DNA from: Gemmobacter megaterium
GTDB taxonomy: Bacteria; Pseudomonadota; Alphaproteobacteria; Rhodobacterales; Rhodobacteraceae
Length of the DNA stretch: 64,000 nucleotides
Direction: 5' to 3'
Assembly (NCBI RefSeq): GCF_900156815.1
Contig: NZ_FTOT01000004.1
Span: 1 to 64,000, forward strand
The notes under the pieces were generated by a model, which did no database searches, had not been told where the DNA came from, and worked only from the letters and a program-made list of their open reading frames with translations. Positions 18,085 to 27,362 of the stretch are shown piece by piece. The position numbers and the translations under genes are program-made. Every line of letters begins with the position of its first letter. The first letter of the stretch is position 1.

Positions 18085-18801
18085 TCAGAAGCGGCGGTGG
18101 CGCACCGCCTGCCACAGGACGACCGCCAGATAGGCAAGGCCCAGCACGAACATCAGCAGCCAGAACCGGCTGAGGATCAGCCCGACCATCAGGGCGGCGC
18201 CGACCAGCACATAGACCGCCTTGTCGCGCGGCACCCGCAGGCCCTTGGCCGAAGGGGTAGGGATGCGGCTGACCATAAGCACGCCGATCATGCCCAGCCA
18301 CAGCGCCACCAGCAGCGGCACGTCAGCCAGATCGACGATCCCGGCAAAGGTGGCAAAGACCGGCATCAGCGCAAGCCCCGCCCCTGCCGGAGCGGGAACC
18401 CCGACGAAATGGCCCGGCGCGTCCGGGCTGGCCCGCATCACGTTGAACCGCGCAAGACGCAGGCAGCAACAGATCGCATACACCAGCGCAAAGACCCAGC
18501 CGAGCCCCGGATCCTGCGTCATCCCAAAGCGAAAGACGACAATGGCCGGGGCCACACCAAAGCAAACGAAATCCGACAGCGAGTCGAGTTCGGCCCCGAT
18601 CTGGCTGGTGGCCCGCAGGCGCCGGGCGATCAGACCGTCCAGCCCGTCGATCAGCGCGGCAAAGACGATCAGCCCGGTCGCCACCGCGAACCGCCCGTCA
18701 AAGGAATAGCGGATGGCCGTCAGCCCGGCGCAAAGCCCGATGATGGTGACAAGGTTCGGCACCAGATGCAGGAACGGAAGGGATTCGCGCCGGTTGTCCA
18801 T
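18085..18801 (-). CDS. pssA: CDP-diacylglycerol-serine O-phosphatidyltransferase
   Basis: A 238-residue membrane protein of the CDP-alcohol phosphatidyltransferase family with about seven hydrophobic segments. The active-site signature DGLDGLIARRL...GAELDSLSDFV (D-G-x2-A-R-x8-G-x3-D-x3-D) is complete. It makes phosphatidylserine, which the Psd enzyme encoded just upstream converts to phosphatidylethanolamine. The start at 18801 is 3 bp from the psd stop, so the two genes are one operon. Confidence 0.94.
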   Translation of the reverse strand: MDNRRESLPFLHLVPNLVTIIGLCAGLTAIRYSFDGRFAVATGLIVFAALIDGLDGLIARRLRATSQIGAELDSLSDFVCFGVAPAIVVFRFGMTQDPGLGWVFALVYAICCCLRLARFNVMRASPDAPGHFVGVPAPAGAGLALMPVFATFAGIVDLADVPLLVALWLGMIGVLMVSRIPTPSAKGLRVPRDKAVYVLVGAALMVGLILSRFWLLMFVLGLAYLAVVLWQAVRHRRF

Positions 18802-18804
18802 GGC

Positions 18805-19506
18805 TCAGATCATCCGCGCGCGGCGCGCGACGGGGCCTGCTGCCAGATCGGCCAGCACCGTTTCACCGGCCACCGCCTTTTGCCCCACCGCGACCAGCGG
18901 GGCGACACCATCGGGCAGATACACATCGACGCGCGAGCCGAACCGGATCAGGCCAAAGCGCTCTCCGGTGTCGAGCGCCTGCCCCGGCTGGACCCAGCAC
19001 AGGATGCGGCGGGCGACGAGTCCGGCAATCTGGACCATGCCCACCTCGCGCCCGTCGGGCAGCGTCAGCAGCAGGCCATTGCGCTCGTTGTCCAAAGACG
19101 CCTTGTCGAGCGAGGCGTTGAGGAACTTGCCCTCGACATAGGCCACTTTCGTGACTGTCCCGCCAATGGGCGCGCGGTTCACATGGCAGTCGAAGACATC
19201 CATGAACACCGAGATGCGGGTCAGCTCTGCCGCCTGCATTCCCAGTTCCGGCGGTGTCGCCACCCGTTCGATCATCTGGACGACGCCATCGGCCGGGCTG
19301 ACGACCAGCCCGTCCTGCTGCGGGACCGCGCGGATCGGGTCGCGGAAAAAGGCGAGGCACCAGATTGTCAGGATCACACCCACCCAGCCCAGCGGTTCCC
19401 AGATCAGGAACAGCGCCAGGGTGACGGCTGCGAAAATGGCGACGAACTTGCGCCCCTCGGGATGAAGGCGGACCTTCAGTCGGGCAAATGCAGAGCCTCC
19501 GGCCAT
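18805..19506 (-). CDS. psd: Phosphatidylserine decarboxylase proenzyme
   Basis: A 233-residue proenzyme of the short PSD-A type. Self-cleavage at Gly190-Ser191 in [11 protein letters not shown] would create the pyruvoyl group on the small alpha chain. An N-terminal hydrophobic hairpin ([16 protein letters not shown] and [15 protein letters not shown]) fits membrane attachment. It produces phosphatidylethanolamine. It is the first gene of the psd-pssA operon. Confidence 0.94.
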   Translation of the reverse strand: MAGGSAFARLKVRLHPEGRKFVAIFAAVTLALFLIWEPLGWVGVILTIWCLAFFRDPIRAVPQQDGLVVSPADGVVQMIERVATPPELGMQAAELTRISVFMDVFDCHVNRAPIGGTVTKVAYVEGKFLNASLDKASLDNERNGLLLTLPDGREVGMVQIAGLVARRILCWVQPGQALDTGERFGLIRFGSRVDVYLPDGVAPLVAVGQKAVAGETVLADLAAGPVARRARMI

Positions 19507-19535
19507 GCTGTCTCCTGTGTCATGGGTAGGGCTGT

Positions 19536-20945
19536 CTAGCGGTCTTGGCCGCGCGGATCAAGCGCCGGGTCGGTCAGGCTGTCCAGCCTGGCAACCTGAT
19601 CGGGGGAATGATCCGGCAGATAGGCCAGGATCCGCGGCGCACGCAGCCAAAGCCCCGCCTTGCGGCGCGGTGCCGGGTCCACCGCCTCGAACCCCAGCCG
19701 GTAGAGGCGCCGGGGCGGCACCTCGCGGACCGGACCGAAACGCGCGGTTGCATGGCGGCGGATCCAGGTGCCCAGATCGTCCAGATCTTCGCGCGACAGA
19801 CCGTCGATGGTCCGGGCGACCGGCACCAAGGCCGTGCCAGAGCGCACGGCGAAGGTCAGCCCCGCGATGTCCCGGCCGCCGGACCCCAGTTCGGCATGGA
19901 CCAGCACCGCATCGGTTTCGCGCGGATGCGGCGCCCAGTCATGCCAGGGGCAGTCCGGGCCGGCATCCTGACGACGCAGCCACAGGCCCTCCCGCCGACG
20001 GATCAACTCAAGCGCGGCCCAGTCCGTCGCGGGCACGGCGGGCGCAAGGCCGATCGGCCCGCCGCAACCCTCCGCCAGCAAGGCCCGGCGCTGCGCGAAA
20101 CCAAGGGCCGCCACGGGTTGGCCCCGCCATTCCAGCAGATCCAGCGCCCACAGGACACCGGGCTGCGGCTCTACCGCCTCGATCACGGTGCCGATTGCCA
20201 GATCCTGCAAGACCGATGCAAGGTCGGGCCTGGTCCCGGTCAGCAACCTGCCATCTTCGGCCCAGACCTGCGCCGGGCCGGTCCGGCGCAGCACTTGCAG
20301 GCGCGGCTGGTCCATGCGGGGAAAGGCGGCCCAGTCCGCAACCGGACCAGCGGGCCCCGTGAACGGGCGCAGTGTGGCAAAGGGCCGGGCGATCTGTTCC
20401 GGGGCGACCGCAGCGATCAGCGCGGCAAGCCCCATCTCTGGCCTCCAGGTCTCCAGCTTCAGCACGATTGCCCCCGCAATGCCCCCGCTGATCTCTGCCA
20501 GTGCCTGGCCAATCTGCGGCGCAGGCAGGGTCAGGCGCAGCGTGCCGGTCAACAGGCGGATCGCGGCCAGCCGGACCGTAACCGGCAAGACCTCAAGCCG
20601 CGCGAGGATCTCATCGGGCTCCAGGCCGCGACACTGCCCGAGCAGATCCTGCGGCGCGACCTCCTCGGGGGTCGGGGCGTCGGGCAACAGATGGGCAATC
20701 GTTTCGGCCACGCTGCCGGCAGCGGCCCGGCTTGCCTCGAACAGCCAGTCGGGGATCCCCTCGGCACGACAGGCGGCCTGACGCAGGGCGGCGAGCGTCA
20801 CGGCGGGCCGGGGGCGCTGGCCAGATACCCAGGACAGCACATGCGCCGCCTCGACAGGCGATGCCGACCGCAGATAGGCGCCCAGCGCGGGAACCGCAGG
20901 GGCGCCGGTCGTCAACGCCTCGATCAGGGCGGCAAACGCCCTCAT
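19536..20945 (-). CDS. Degenerate ATP-dependent DNA ligase homologue, catalytic motifs lost
   Basis: Residues 1-90 and the C-terminal OB-like half align by eye with the 'cisplatin damage response' ATP-dependent ligase (LigC-like) linked to PdeM, Lhr and the MBL exonuclease; the ending RFGPVREV...RAPRIL is typical. The catalytic motifs are not: motif I (normally KWDGIR) reads RMDQPR at 210-215, motif III (DGEL) reads IEAV, motif IV (EGxMLK) reads EGLWLR at 319-324, and the WxKWK motif V reads CPWHDW. Length is 469 residues against about 530, with material lost between motifs I and IV. Adenylation at lysine is therefore unlikely. The reading frame is open and codon use is like its neighbours. 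Start at 20945 ([11 protein letters not shown]); an upstream ATG at 21014 is possible. Confidence 0.8.
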   Translation of the reverse strand: MRAFAALIEALTTGAPAVPALGAYLRSASPVEAAHVLSWVSGQRPRPAVTLAALRQAACRAEGIPDWLFEASRAAAGSVAETIAHLLPDAPTPEEVAPQDLLGQCRGLEPDEILARLEVLPVTVRLAAIRLLTGTLRLTLPAPQIGQALAEISGGIAGAIVLKLETWRPEMGLAALIAAVAPEQIARPFATLRPFTGPAGPVADWAAFPRMDQPRLQVLRRTGPAQVWAEDGRLLTGTRPDLASVLQDLAIGTVIEAVEPQPGVLWALDLLEWRGQPVAALGFAQRRALLAEGCGGPIGLAPAVPATDWAALELIRRREGLWLRRQDAGPDCPWHDWAPHPRETDAVLVHAELGSGGRDIAGLTFAVRSGTALVPVARTIDGLSREDLDDLGTWIRRHATARFGPVREVPPRRLYRLGFEAVDPAPRRKAGLWLRAPRILAYLPDHSPDQVARLDSLTDPALDPRGQDR

Positions 20946-21033
20946 GGCCTGCGCACGGGGGCACGGGTCGTCCCGGCACGTCGACCGGCCAGACGCGTGA
21001 TCCGATGGGTGCAAGGGGGGACGGCGGCCTGTG

Positions 21034-21993
21034 TCATGCCCGCCCCGCAGCGGATGTCAGCGGCGCCGCATCAAGGCCCTGTTCGCAAAGCCAGCGGGCA
21101 AAGGCGTCTTCATAGCCATGCGTCACCAGCACGCGGCTGGCGCCGGTGGCCCGGATGGCGGCGTTCAGTCCCGGCCAGTCGGCATGATCCGACAATACGA
21201 AACCTTGGCCCGCGCCGCGCCGCGTGCCACGCAGCGCCATCCAGCCCGAAGCCATCGCGCTGCGGGTCCGGGCCGGAAGCCCGGCCTGCGGCGCCGCAAT
21301 CAGCAGGGCGCCCGATGGCAGCGCCGCACCATCCCACACAGATGCCGCCGGCAGGGAGTAGCCGACAGAGGCCAACGCCGTGGTGGCCGCAGCCGCAGCC
21401 GGGTGCAACAGAACTGGCCCTGGCCCGGTTCCGGCCAGCAGATGCAGCAACCGTTGGGCCTTGCCCAGTGAATAGGCGGCAATCGCGGCCCCCTGCCCTG
21501 CGGCCGCAGCGGACTGCCACCAGCCCCGGATCTGATCGGCAACCAGCGCCTGCGGCGACCAGCGGAACACCGGCAGCCCAAAGGTGCATTCTGTGACGAA
21601 CCCATGGCAGGCCACCGGCTCGAACGGTTCGGCAAGGCCGTCCTCCTCGGTCTTGTAGTCGCCAGAGACCACCCAGATCTCGCCCCCCACCTCGATCCGC
21701 ACCTGTGCTGCGCCGGGCAGATGGCCGGAGGGATGGAAACTGACCTCGGCCCCCGCGACGCGCAATCGTTGGCCAAAGGGCAATTCCTGCACGGTGACAC
21801 GGCCCAGCCGCTGACGCAGCATCACCGCCGTGCCGGGCGTCGCCAGATAGGCCCCTGCGCCGGGGCGTGCGTGATCGGCATGGGCATGGGTCACGACCGC
21901 CAGCGCCACCTTGCCGGACGGATCGACATGGAATCCCCCCGCCGGGCAGGCCAGACCTTTGGGATCGACGACAAGAACAGGATCGCGCGGCAT
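21034..21993 (-). CDS. Ligase-associated DNA exonuclease (metallo-beta-lactamase fold)
   Basis: A 319-residue MBL/beta-CASP-type nuclease. The metal site is intact: THAHADHARPG (HxHxDH), HPSGHLPGA, SGDYKTEEDG, and the C-terminal SDHADW and VTHGYED motifs. It matches the exonuclease of the ligase-PdeM-Lhr repair set. It precedes the degenerate ligase on the same strand, 88 bp from its preferred start or 19 bp from the alternative one, so the two are probably co-transcribed. Confidence 0.88.
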   Translation of the reverse strand: MPRDPVLVVDPKGLACPAGGFHVDPSGKVALAVVTHAHADHARPGAGAYLATPGTAVMLRQRLGRVTVQELPFGQRLRVAGAEVSFHPSGHLPGAAQVRIEVGGEIWVVSGDYKTEEDGLAEPFEPVACHGFVTECTFGLPVFRWSPQALVADQIRGWWQSAAAAGQGAAIAAYSLGKAQRLLHLLAGTGPGPVLLHPAAAAATTALASVGYSLPAASVWDGAALPSGALLIAAPQAGLPARTRSAMASGWMALRGTRRGAGQGFVLSDHADWPGLNAAIRATGASRVLVTHGYEDAFARWLCEQGLDAAPLTSAAGRA

Positions 21994-22374
21994 GGGGCAA
22001 ACTTAGGGCAGCGGGCACGAAAAGGGAACATCTCCTGTCGCACAGCGGCGCAAGCCATGGCGGCACAGCGCGACCCCGCGACCCGAGGCAGGGCGCAGTC
22101 GCGCCCCCACAGCCGCGCAGATCGGCACAGACCTCCGCCTGGCCGGGTGCAGGGCAACCCGGCAACCTGCCACTTTTTCACGCGACTGGCCCGCATAGTG
22201 CCCTTGAATGCCGATGGCATGGGCAGGTTCCGCCAGTCACCCCCCGTTCACACCCGGTACTTGCACAAAAAACAGGCAGACCCACCCACCTGACGCAACC
22301 GCCCCGATCAGGGGGCTTGTCCTTTCGCCGCCCGCAGTGATTGACTGGTGTTAACGAGTGCATCAGGGGGCATC
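21994..22374. other. Divergent intergenic region before the ATP-grasp gene
   Basis: About 380 bp between the exonuclease gene (minus) and the ATP-grasp gene (plus). It should carry promoters for both. The last 100 bp are less GC-rich than the rest (TTCACACCCGGTACTTGCAC; TTGACTGGTGTTAACGAG). No gene or clear hairpin is seen. Confidence 0.45.
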
Positions 22375-23787
22375 GTGACAAGTTTTTTTAACGAAATGTT
22401 CCATTCGGGGCGGGTGCGCCCTCCCTATGCGAGACTTCAGGACTGGGTGGCGGCAATGCCCGCAGCCCTGCGCCAGATGAAACAGGCCGAGGCCGAGGAG
22501 TTGTTCCGGCGCATCGGAATCACCTTCGCGGTCTATGGCGAGGGGGGCGACCCGGACCGGCTGATCCCCTTTGACATGTTCCCGCGCGTCTTCACCAATC
22601 AGGAATGGACCCGGCTGGAACGCGGGATCAAGCAAAGGGCACGGGCGCTGAACGCCTTTCTGGCCGATGTCTACAGCCGGGGCGAGATCGTGCGGGCCGG
22701 GCGCATCCCGGCACGGCTGGTCTATTGCAACGAGGCCTATGAAAAGGCGGTGGCCGGGATCCGCCCGCCAAAGGACGTCTACAGCCATATCGTGGGCATT
22801 GATCTGGTGCGCACCGGACCGGATGATTTCTATGTGCTAGAGGACAACTGCCGCACGCCGTCGGGTGTGTCCTACATGCTGGAAAACCGCGAGATCATGA
22901 TGCGGATGTTCCCCGACATCTTCCGGGAAAACCGCATCCAGCCTGTCGATGGCTACCCCGAGGCGCTGCGCCGCACGCTTGCCTCTGTGGCACCGCCGAA
23001 GTGCAATCACGAACCCAATGTGGTGATCCTGACACCGGGTCATTTCAACAGCGCCTACTACGAACACAGCTTTCTGGCCGATCTGATGGGCGTCGAACTG
23101 GTCGAGGGGCAGGATCTGTTCGTAGAGGGCGAATTCGTCTGGATGCGCACCACCGAAGGCCCCCGCAAGGTGGATGTGATCTATCGCCGGATCGACGACA
23201 GCTTTCTGGACCCGCTGTGCTTTCGCCCCGATTCCATGCTGGGCATTCCGGGGCTGATGGATGTGTACAGGTCGGGCGGCGTCAGCATCTGTTCGGCGCC
23301 GGGGGCAGGCGTGGCCGACGACAAGGCGGTCTATACCTATGTGCCCGAAATGGTGCGCTTCTATCTGGGCGAGGAACCGATCCTGCAAAATGTGCCGACC
23401 TGGCAATGCCAGAAATCGGACGAGCTGAAATATGTGCTGGAAAACCTGGGCGAACTGGTGGTCAAGGAGGTGCATGGCTCGGGTGGCTACGGGATGCTGG
23501 TGGGGCCGAAATCGACATCCGAACAGATCGAGGCGTTCCGCCACCGCATCATCGAAGACCCGGACAATTACATTGCGCAACCGACATTGGCGCTGTCGAC
23601 CGTGCCGACCTTTGTCGAAGAGGGCGTGGCACCCCGCCATGTCGATCTGCGCCCCTATTGCCTGGTGGGCGAGCGGATCGAACTGGTGCCGGGCGGGCTG
23701 ACACGGGTTGCGCTGCGCGACGGATCCTTGGTGGTGAACTCGTCGCAGGGTGGCGGGGTCAAGGATACATGGGTGCTGGCGGAATGA
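22375..23787 (+). CDS. Circularly permuted ATP-grasp protein (predicted peptide/amide ligase)
   Basis: A 470-residue protein of the circularly permuted ATP-grasp type 2 family (formerly DUF404/DUF407). Seen motifs include EDNCRTPSGVSYMLENRE, VIYRRIDDSFLDP, LVVKEVHGSGGYGMLVG (nucleotide-binding glycine loop) and HVDLRPYCLVG. The family is predicted to form amide or peptide bonds using ATP; a substrate is not known. The GTG at 22375 is chosen because AGGGGG lies five bases upstream; a GTG at 22348 has no such site. First gene of a cluster with alpha-E, transglutaminase and Anbu genes. Confidence 0.9.
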   Translation: MTSFFNEMFHSGRVRPPYARLQDWVAAMPAALRQMKQAEAEELFRRIGITFAVYGEGGDPDRLIPFDMFPRVFTNQEWTRLERGIKQRARALNAFLADVYSRGEIVRAGRIPARLVYCNEAYEKAVAGIRPPKDVYSHIVGIDLVRTGPDDFYVLEDNCRTPSGVSYMLENREIMMRMFPDIFRENRIQPVDGYPEALRRTLASVAPPKCNHEPNVVILTPGHFNSAYYEHSFLADLMGVELVEGQDLFVEGEFVWMRTTEGPRKVDVIYRRIDDSFLDPLCFRPDSMLGIPGLMDVYRSGGVSICSAPGAGVADDKAVYTYVPEMVRFYLGEEPILQNVPTWQCQKSDELKYVLENLGELVVKEVHGSGGYGMLVGPKSTSEQIEAFRHRIIEDPDNYIAQPTLALSTVPTFVEEGVAPRHVDLRPYCLVGERIELVPGGLTRVALRDGSLVVNSSQGGGVKDTWVLAE

Positions 23788-23935
23788 TGCGGGCATCCGA
23801 TGGACTGGCGCAGACGGCACCAAGGCCCCTGCGCCCCGCGCCGACAGTTTGCCGAACGGATGGGGCGCCGACGCACACCCCCGCCGGATCTGTGCCGTCA
23901 GATGAAAACGCCAGCCGTTGCCGGGAGGAATTGTC

Positions 23936-24889
23936 ATGCTGAGCCGGACCGCCGACAACCTGCACTGGCTGGCGCGCTACATGGAGCGCGCCGAAACCGC
24001 GGCGCGGCTGCTGGAAGTGGGCGCGCGGATCGCCCTGTTGCCCAATGCCGGGCAAGGCTACCGCAACGAATGGGATGCGCTGCTGCACGCCGGGGGCAGT
24101 GCCGACGCCTTTGCCCGCAAATACGGCGAGGCCGTGCAGCGAAACATAGAAAGCCATCTGTTCTTTGACCGCGACAATGCCTCTTCGGTGGCTAGCTGCA
24201 TCACGCGGGCAAGAGAGAACGGGCGGATCGTGCGGACGGCGCTGTCGGTGCAGGTCTGGGACGCGCTGAACACCGCCTTTCAGGAACTGCGTCAGTTGGA
24301 ACGGACCCCGCGCAGCGACCTGTCGCTGTTCACCCTGACGGAATGGACGATGCGCCATGCGGCCATGGTGCGCGGCGCGATCGACGCCACGCTTCTGCGC
24401 AACGACGGGCATGATTTCCTGAACCTCGGGTTCTTTCTGGAACGCGCCGACAACACCGCGCGGCTGCTGGACGTCAAATACTATGTGCTGCTGCCAAGAG
24501 CCGATTTCGTGGGATCGGGGCTGGACAACTATCAATGGACCACGCTGTTGCGGGCCATGTCGTCGCACCGGGCCTTCCATTGGGCCTATGGCGGCGATGT
24601 GACGGCGGCCAAGATCGCGCATTTCCTGATCCTGAACAACCAGTGCCCCCGGTCGCTGATCACCTGTGTCGAGGGGCTGACACTGCATCTTGACCGGCTG
24701 GCAAAGCGCTATCATCGTTCGGGCGCCGCGCAGCAGGCGGCGCGCGGCATATTGGGGGAACTGGCCGAGATGAAGGTCGAGGATATTTTCGAGGAAGGAA
24801 TGCACGAATTCCTGACCCGCTTCATCGGTGAAATCTCGGGGATCGGACGGACCATCCATGACGCCTATCTGAACGGGGATGTGCGATGA
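23936..24889 (+). CDS. Alpha-E domain protein (DUF403)
   Basis: A 317-residue mostly helical protein with the family start MLSRTADNLHWLARYMERAE and the later motif FLERADNTARLLDVKYY. The alpha-E family is almost always encoded with the permuted ATP-grasp and a transglutaminase-like protein; its molecular role is not established. The ATG at 23936 follows GGGAGGAATTGTC. It lies 148 bp after the ATP-grasp gene and overlaps the next gene by four bases. Confidence 0.92.
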   Translation: MLSRTADNLHWLARYMERAETAARLLEVGARIALLPNAGQGYRNEWDALLHAGGSADAFARKYGEAVQRNIESHLFFDRDNASSVASCITRARENGRIVRTALSVQVWDALNTAFQELRQLERTPRSDLSLFTLTEWTMRHAAMVRGAIDATLLRNDGHDFLNLGFFLERADNTARLLDVKYYVLLPRADFVGSGLDNYQWTTLLRAMSSHRAFHWAYGGDVTAAKIAHFLILNNQCPRSLITCVEGLTLHLDRLAKRYHRSGAAQQAARGILGELAEMKVEDIFEEGMHEFLTRFIGEISGIGRTIHDAYLNGDVR

Positions 24890-25701
24890 GGCTGGCCGTC
24901 GAACATGTGACGCTCTACCGCTATGACCAGCCGGTGCGCGCCGCGGTGCAAAGCCATAGGCTGCATCCTTCCAGCTTTGACGGCCAGCGGGTAGAGGATT
25001 GGCAGGTCACCGTATCTGGCGGGGTAAAGGGCGGCGGGTTCCGGGATGGCGCCGGCGACTGGATCCAGGGTTGGACGGTGGCGGGGCCCGTCTCTGAAAT
25101 CACCGTGACCGTGACGGGCCTGGTCGAGACTCGCGACCTTACGGGCGTGCTGCGCGGACACCGCGAGCAGGTATCGCCCATGGCCTATCTGCGCGAAACC
25201 GGGCCAACCCGCGCCGATGCCGCGCTGGCCGCGCTGGCCCGGTCGGTCGAGGCGGACAGCTCTCTGGCGCTGGCTCATGGGCTGGCTGCCATCGTGGCGG
25301 AATCCATCGCCTATGCCCCCGGCAAAACCCATGCCCACACCACCGCCGCCGAGGCGCTGGCCATGGGCGAAGGCGTCTGCCAGGATCATGCCCATGCCCT
25401 GATCGCCTGTGCCCGCGACCGCGAGATGCCGGGGCGGTATGTCTCGGGCTATCTGTTGGCGGATGCCGAGGGCAGACCACACGAGGCCGCCCACGCCTGG
25501 GCAGAACTGTGGGTGGACGGGCTGGGATGGGTCGGGTTCGATCCCGCGAACCGCTGTTGCCCCGATGAGCGGTATATCCGGCTTGGTTCCGGTTTCGACG
25601 CCCGTGACGCCGCGCCGATCCGCGGCATCGCCCGCAGCCCCGGCGAAGAACAGATGGATGTGCGGGTCGCGGTCCAATCGGTGCAGAACGCACAGCAATA
25701 G
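24886..25701 (+). CDS. Transglutaminase-like cysteine protease domain protein
   Basis: A 271-residue protein: an N-terminal beta-rich transglutaminase N domain (residues 1-90) and a transglutaminase/protease core with the triad Cys165 (GEGVCQDHAH), His203 (AAHAWAELWV) and Asp219 (VGFDPANR). Bacterial members are generally predicted peptidases or amidases rather than cross-linkers. It overlaps the alpha-E gene by ATGA, suggesting translational coupling. No signal peptide, so cytoplasmic. Confidence 0.92.
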   Translation: MRLAVEHVTLYRYDQPVRAAVQSHRLHPSSFDGQRVEDWQVTVSGGVKGGGFRDGAGDWIQGWTVAGPVSEITVTVTGLVETRDLTGVLRGHREQVSPMAYLRETGPTRADAALAALARSVEADSSLALAHGLAAIVAESIAYAPGKTHAHTTAAEALAMGEGVCQDHAHALIACARDREMPGRYVSGYLLADAEGRPHEAAHAWAELWVDGLGWVGFDPANRCCPDERYIRLGSGFDARDAAPIRGIARSPGEEQMDVRVAVQSVQNAQQ

Positions 25702-25827
25702 CGCCTTGGCACGGCAGCCACAGCCTGGCTATTTCTCTGGCAAGGCGCGGTGTGTGTGCCCTGCCCCGTTTCCGCGGTGCAGAATTCCCGCTAGCGTCGG
25801 TCTCGCAACCGAATCGGATATGTGACG

Positions 25828-26553
25828 ATGACCTATTGCGTGGGCCTGCTGCTGAACGAAGGAATGGTGCTGCTGTCGGACACCCGCACCAATGCCGGGC
25901 TGGACAATATCGCCACCTATCGCAAGATGTTCACCTTCGAGGTGCCGGGCGAACGCGTCATCGTGATCATGACGGCGGGCAGCCTGTCGGTCACGCAGAC
26001 GACCATTGCCCGGCTGCGCGACATGAACGATTCGCCCGATGCCGATCCCACGACCTGCATTCTGCGGGCGCCCACCATGCTGGCCGTGGCCGAGATCGTC
26101 GGCTCGACCCTTGCCGCCGTGCGTGGCGAAATTCAGGAAAAGCTGTCGGCCATGGGCCAGGGCGCCAGCGCCAGCATGATCGTGGCGGGTCAGCGCAAGG
26201 GCGGCGGGATGCGGATGTTCCTGATCTATCCCGAAGGCAATTTCATCGAGGCGACCGAGGACACACCCTTTCTTCAGATTGGCGAGCACAAATATGGCAA
26301 GCCGATCCTGGACCGTGTGGTCAAACCATCGACCAGCCTGCTTGATGCACAAAAGGCCGTGCTGCTGAGCATGGATTCGACCCTGCGGTCGAACCTGTCG
26401 GTCGGAATGCCGCTGGATCTTGCGGTGATCGACAAGGACGCACTGAAGGTGACAGCGGCCCGGCGGATCGAGGCGGGCGACCCCGATTTCCGCGCCATGT
26501 CCGAAGCCTGGTCCACCGCCCTGCGCGACGGATTCCAGAAGATCGAGCTGTGA
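25828..26553 (+). CDS. Anbu, proteasome-related N-terminal threonine peptidase
   Basis: About 241 residues starting MTYCVGLLLNEGMVLLSDTR. Removal of Met would expose Thr1; Asp17 (SDTRTNAG) and Lys32 (TYRKM) fill the usual proteasome/HslV active-site positions. Anbu ('ancestral beta subunit') proteins are proteasome-like but assemble differently from the closed 20S ring, and their substrates are unknown. The ATG at 25828 is preferred to a GTG at 25822 because it puts Thr at position 2. It follows the transglutaminase gene by 126 bp, completing the conserved four-gene set. Confidence 0.92.
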   Translation: MTYCVGLLLNEGMVLLSDTRTNAGLDNIATYRKMFTFEVPGERVIVIMTAGSLSVTQTTIARLRDMNDSPDADPTTCILRAPTMLAVAEIVGSTLAAVRGEIQEKLSAMGQGASASMIVAGQRKGGGMRMFLIYPEGNFIEATEDTPFLQIGEHKYGKPILDRVVKPSTSLLDAQKAVLLSMDSTLRSNLSVGMPLDLAVIDKDALKVTAARRIEAGDPDFRAMSEAWSTALRDGFQKIEL

Positions 26554-26595
26554 TCAGCCGTCGATTTGCGATGTGAATGACGCTAGGCTCGGGCC

Positions 26596-27243
26596 ATGCG
26601 CGCCCTTGCCTTTGCCCTGTCCCTCATGCTGCCCGGTGCGGGCCACGCCTGCAAGGCCGCGCTTGTGCTGGCCATGGATGTCTCGGGCTCGGTCGATGCC
26701 GGCGAATGGCGCTTGCAGGCCGATGGGCTGGCGGCGGCACTCGCCGACCGTCAGATCCGCGAGGTGCTGGTGCAGGAACAGGTCGCGCTTGCCGTGGTGC
26801 AATGGTCTGCGCTGGGGCAACAGGCCCTGGTGATCCCCTGGCAACGGATGCTCGACCAGCGCGCCGTTGACCGCATGGCGGAACGGGTGCGCACCATGCC
26901 GCGCGCCTTTCCAGGCTCGGACACGGCGGTGGGCGAGGCGCTGGAGTTTTCTCTGGCGCAGTTTTCGGCCGTTTCGGATTGCCGGCGCAAGATCATCGAC
27001 ATGTCCGGCGACGGGGACGAAAACGTCGGCTTCACAACCCCGCGCGCAAGACGCGCAGCGATCGAGGCGGGGGTAGAGGTCAACGGGCTGGCAATCGAGT
27101 CGATGGGCCTGTCGATCACCAACTATTATCGGCGCTGGGTGATCACGCCGCGCGGATTCGTGGAGACGGCACAGGGCCATCTGGACTATGCCCGCGCGAT
27201 ACGCGCCAAGATGCTGCGCGAACTGACCGCCCCGACCAGTTGA
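26596..27243 (+). CDS. DUF1194 protein, von Willebrand A-like, exported
   Basis: A 215-residue protein with a signal peptide (MRALAFALSLMLPGAGHA) and a von Willebrand A-like fold carrying the MIDAS sequence DVSGSVD (Asp28, Ser30, Ser32), followed by PGSDTAVGEAL and IIDMSGDGDENVG. Members of DUF1194 are frequent in Rhodobacterales and have no assigned role. It lies 42 bp after the Anbu gene and may be co-transcribed, but its export separates it from cytoplasmic Anbu. Confidence 0.88.
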   Translation: MRALAFALSLMLPGAGHACKAALVLAMDVSGSVDAGEWRLQADGLAAALADRQIREVLVQEQVALAVVQWSALGQQALVIPWQRMLDQRAVDRMAERVRTMPRAFPGSDTAVGEALEFSLAQFSAVSDCRRKIIDMSGDGDENVGFTTPRARRAAIEAGVEVNGLAIESMGLSITNYYRRWVITPRGFVETAQGHLDYARAIRAKMLRELTAPTS

Positions 27244-27362
27244 TCCGCCCCTGTGGCCGGTCCGGGATGCGGACTTTGCGAGTGCGGCGAAAAATCCGGC
27301 CCGCCCCCTTCCATCGCGGGTCAAATCCCCTATGCTGGCCGACAACACGACGAGGGGGCGGC

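Noticed and set aside
16651-19539. A 962-codon plus-strand frame across cobS, pssA and psd
   Set aside because: Its translation is rich in His, Gln and Arg with no domain, and it is antisense to three recognisable genes.
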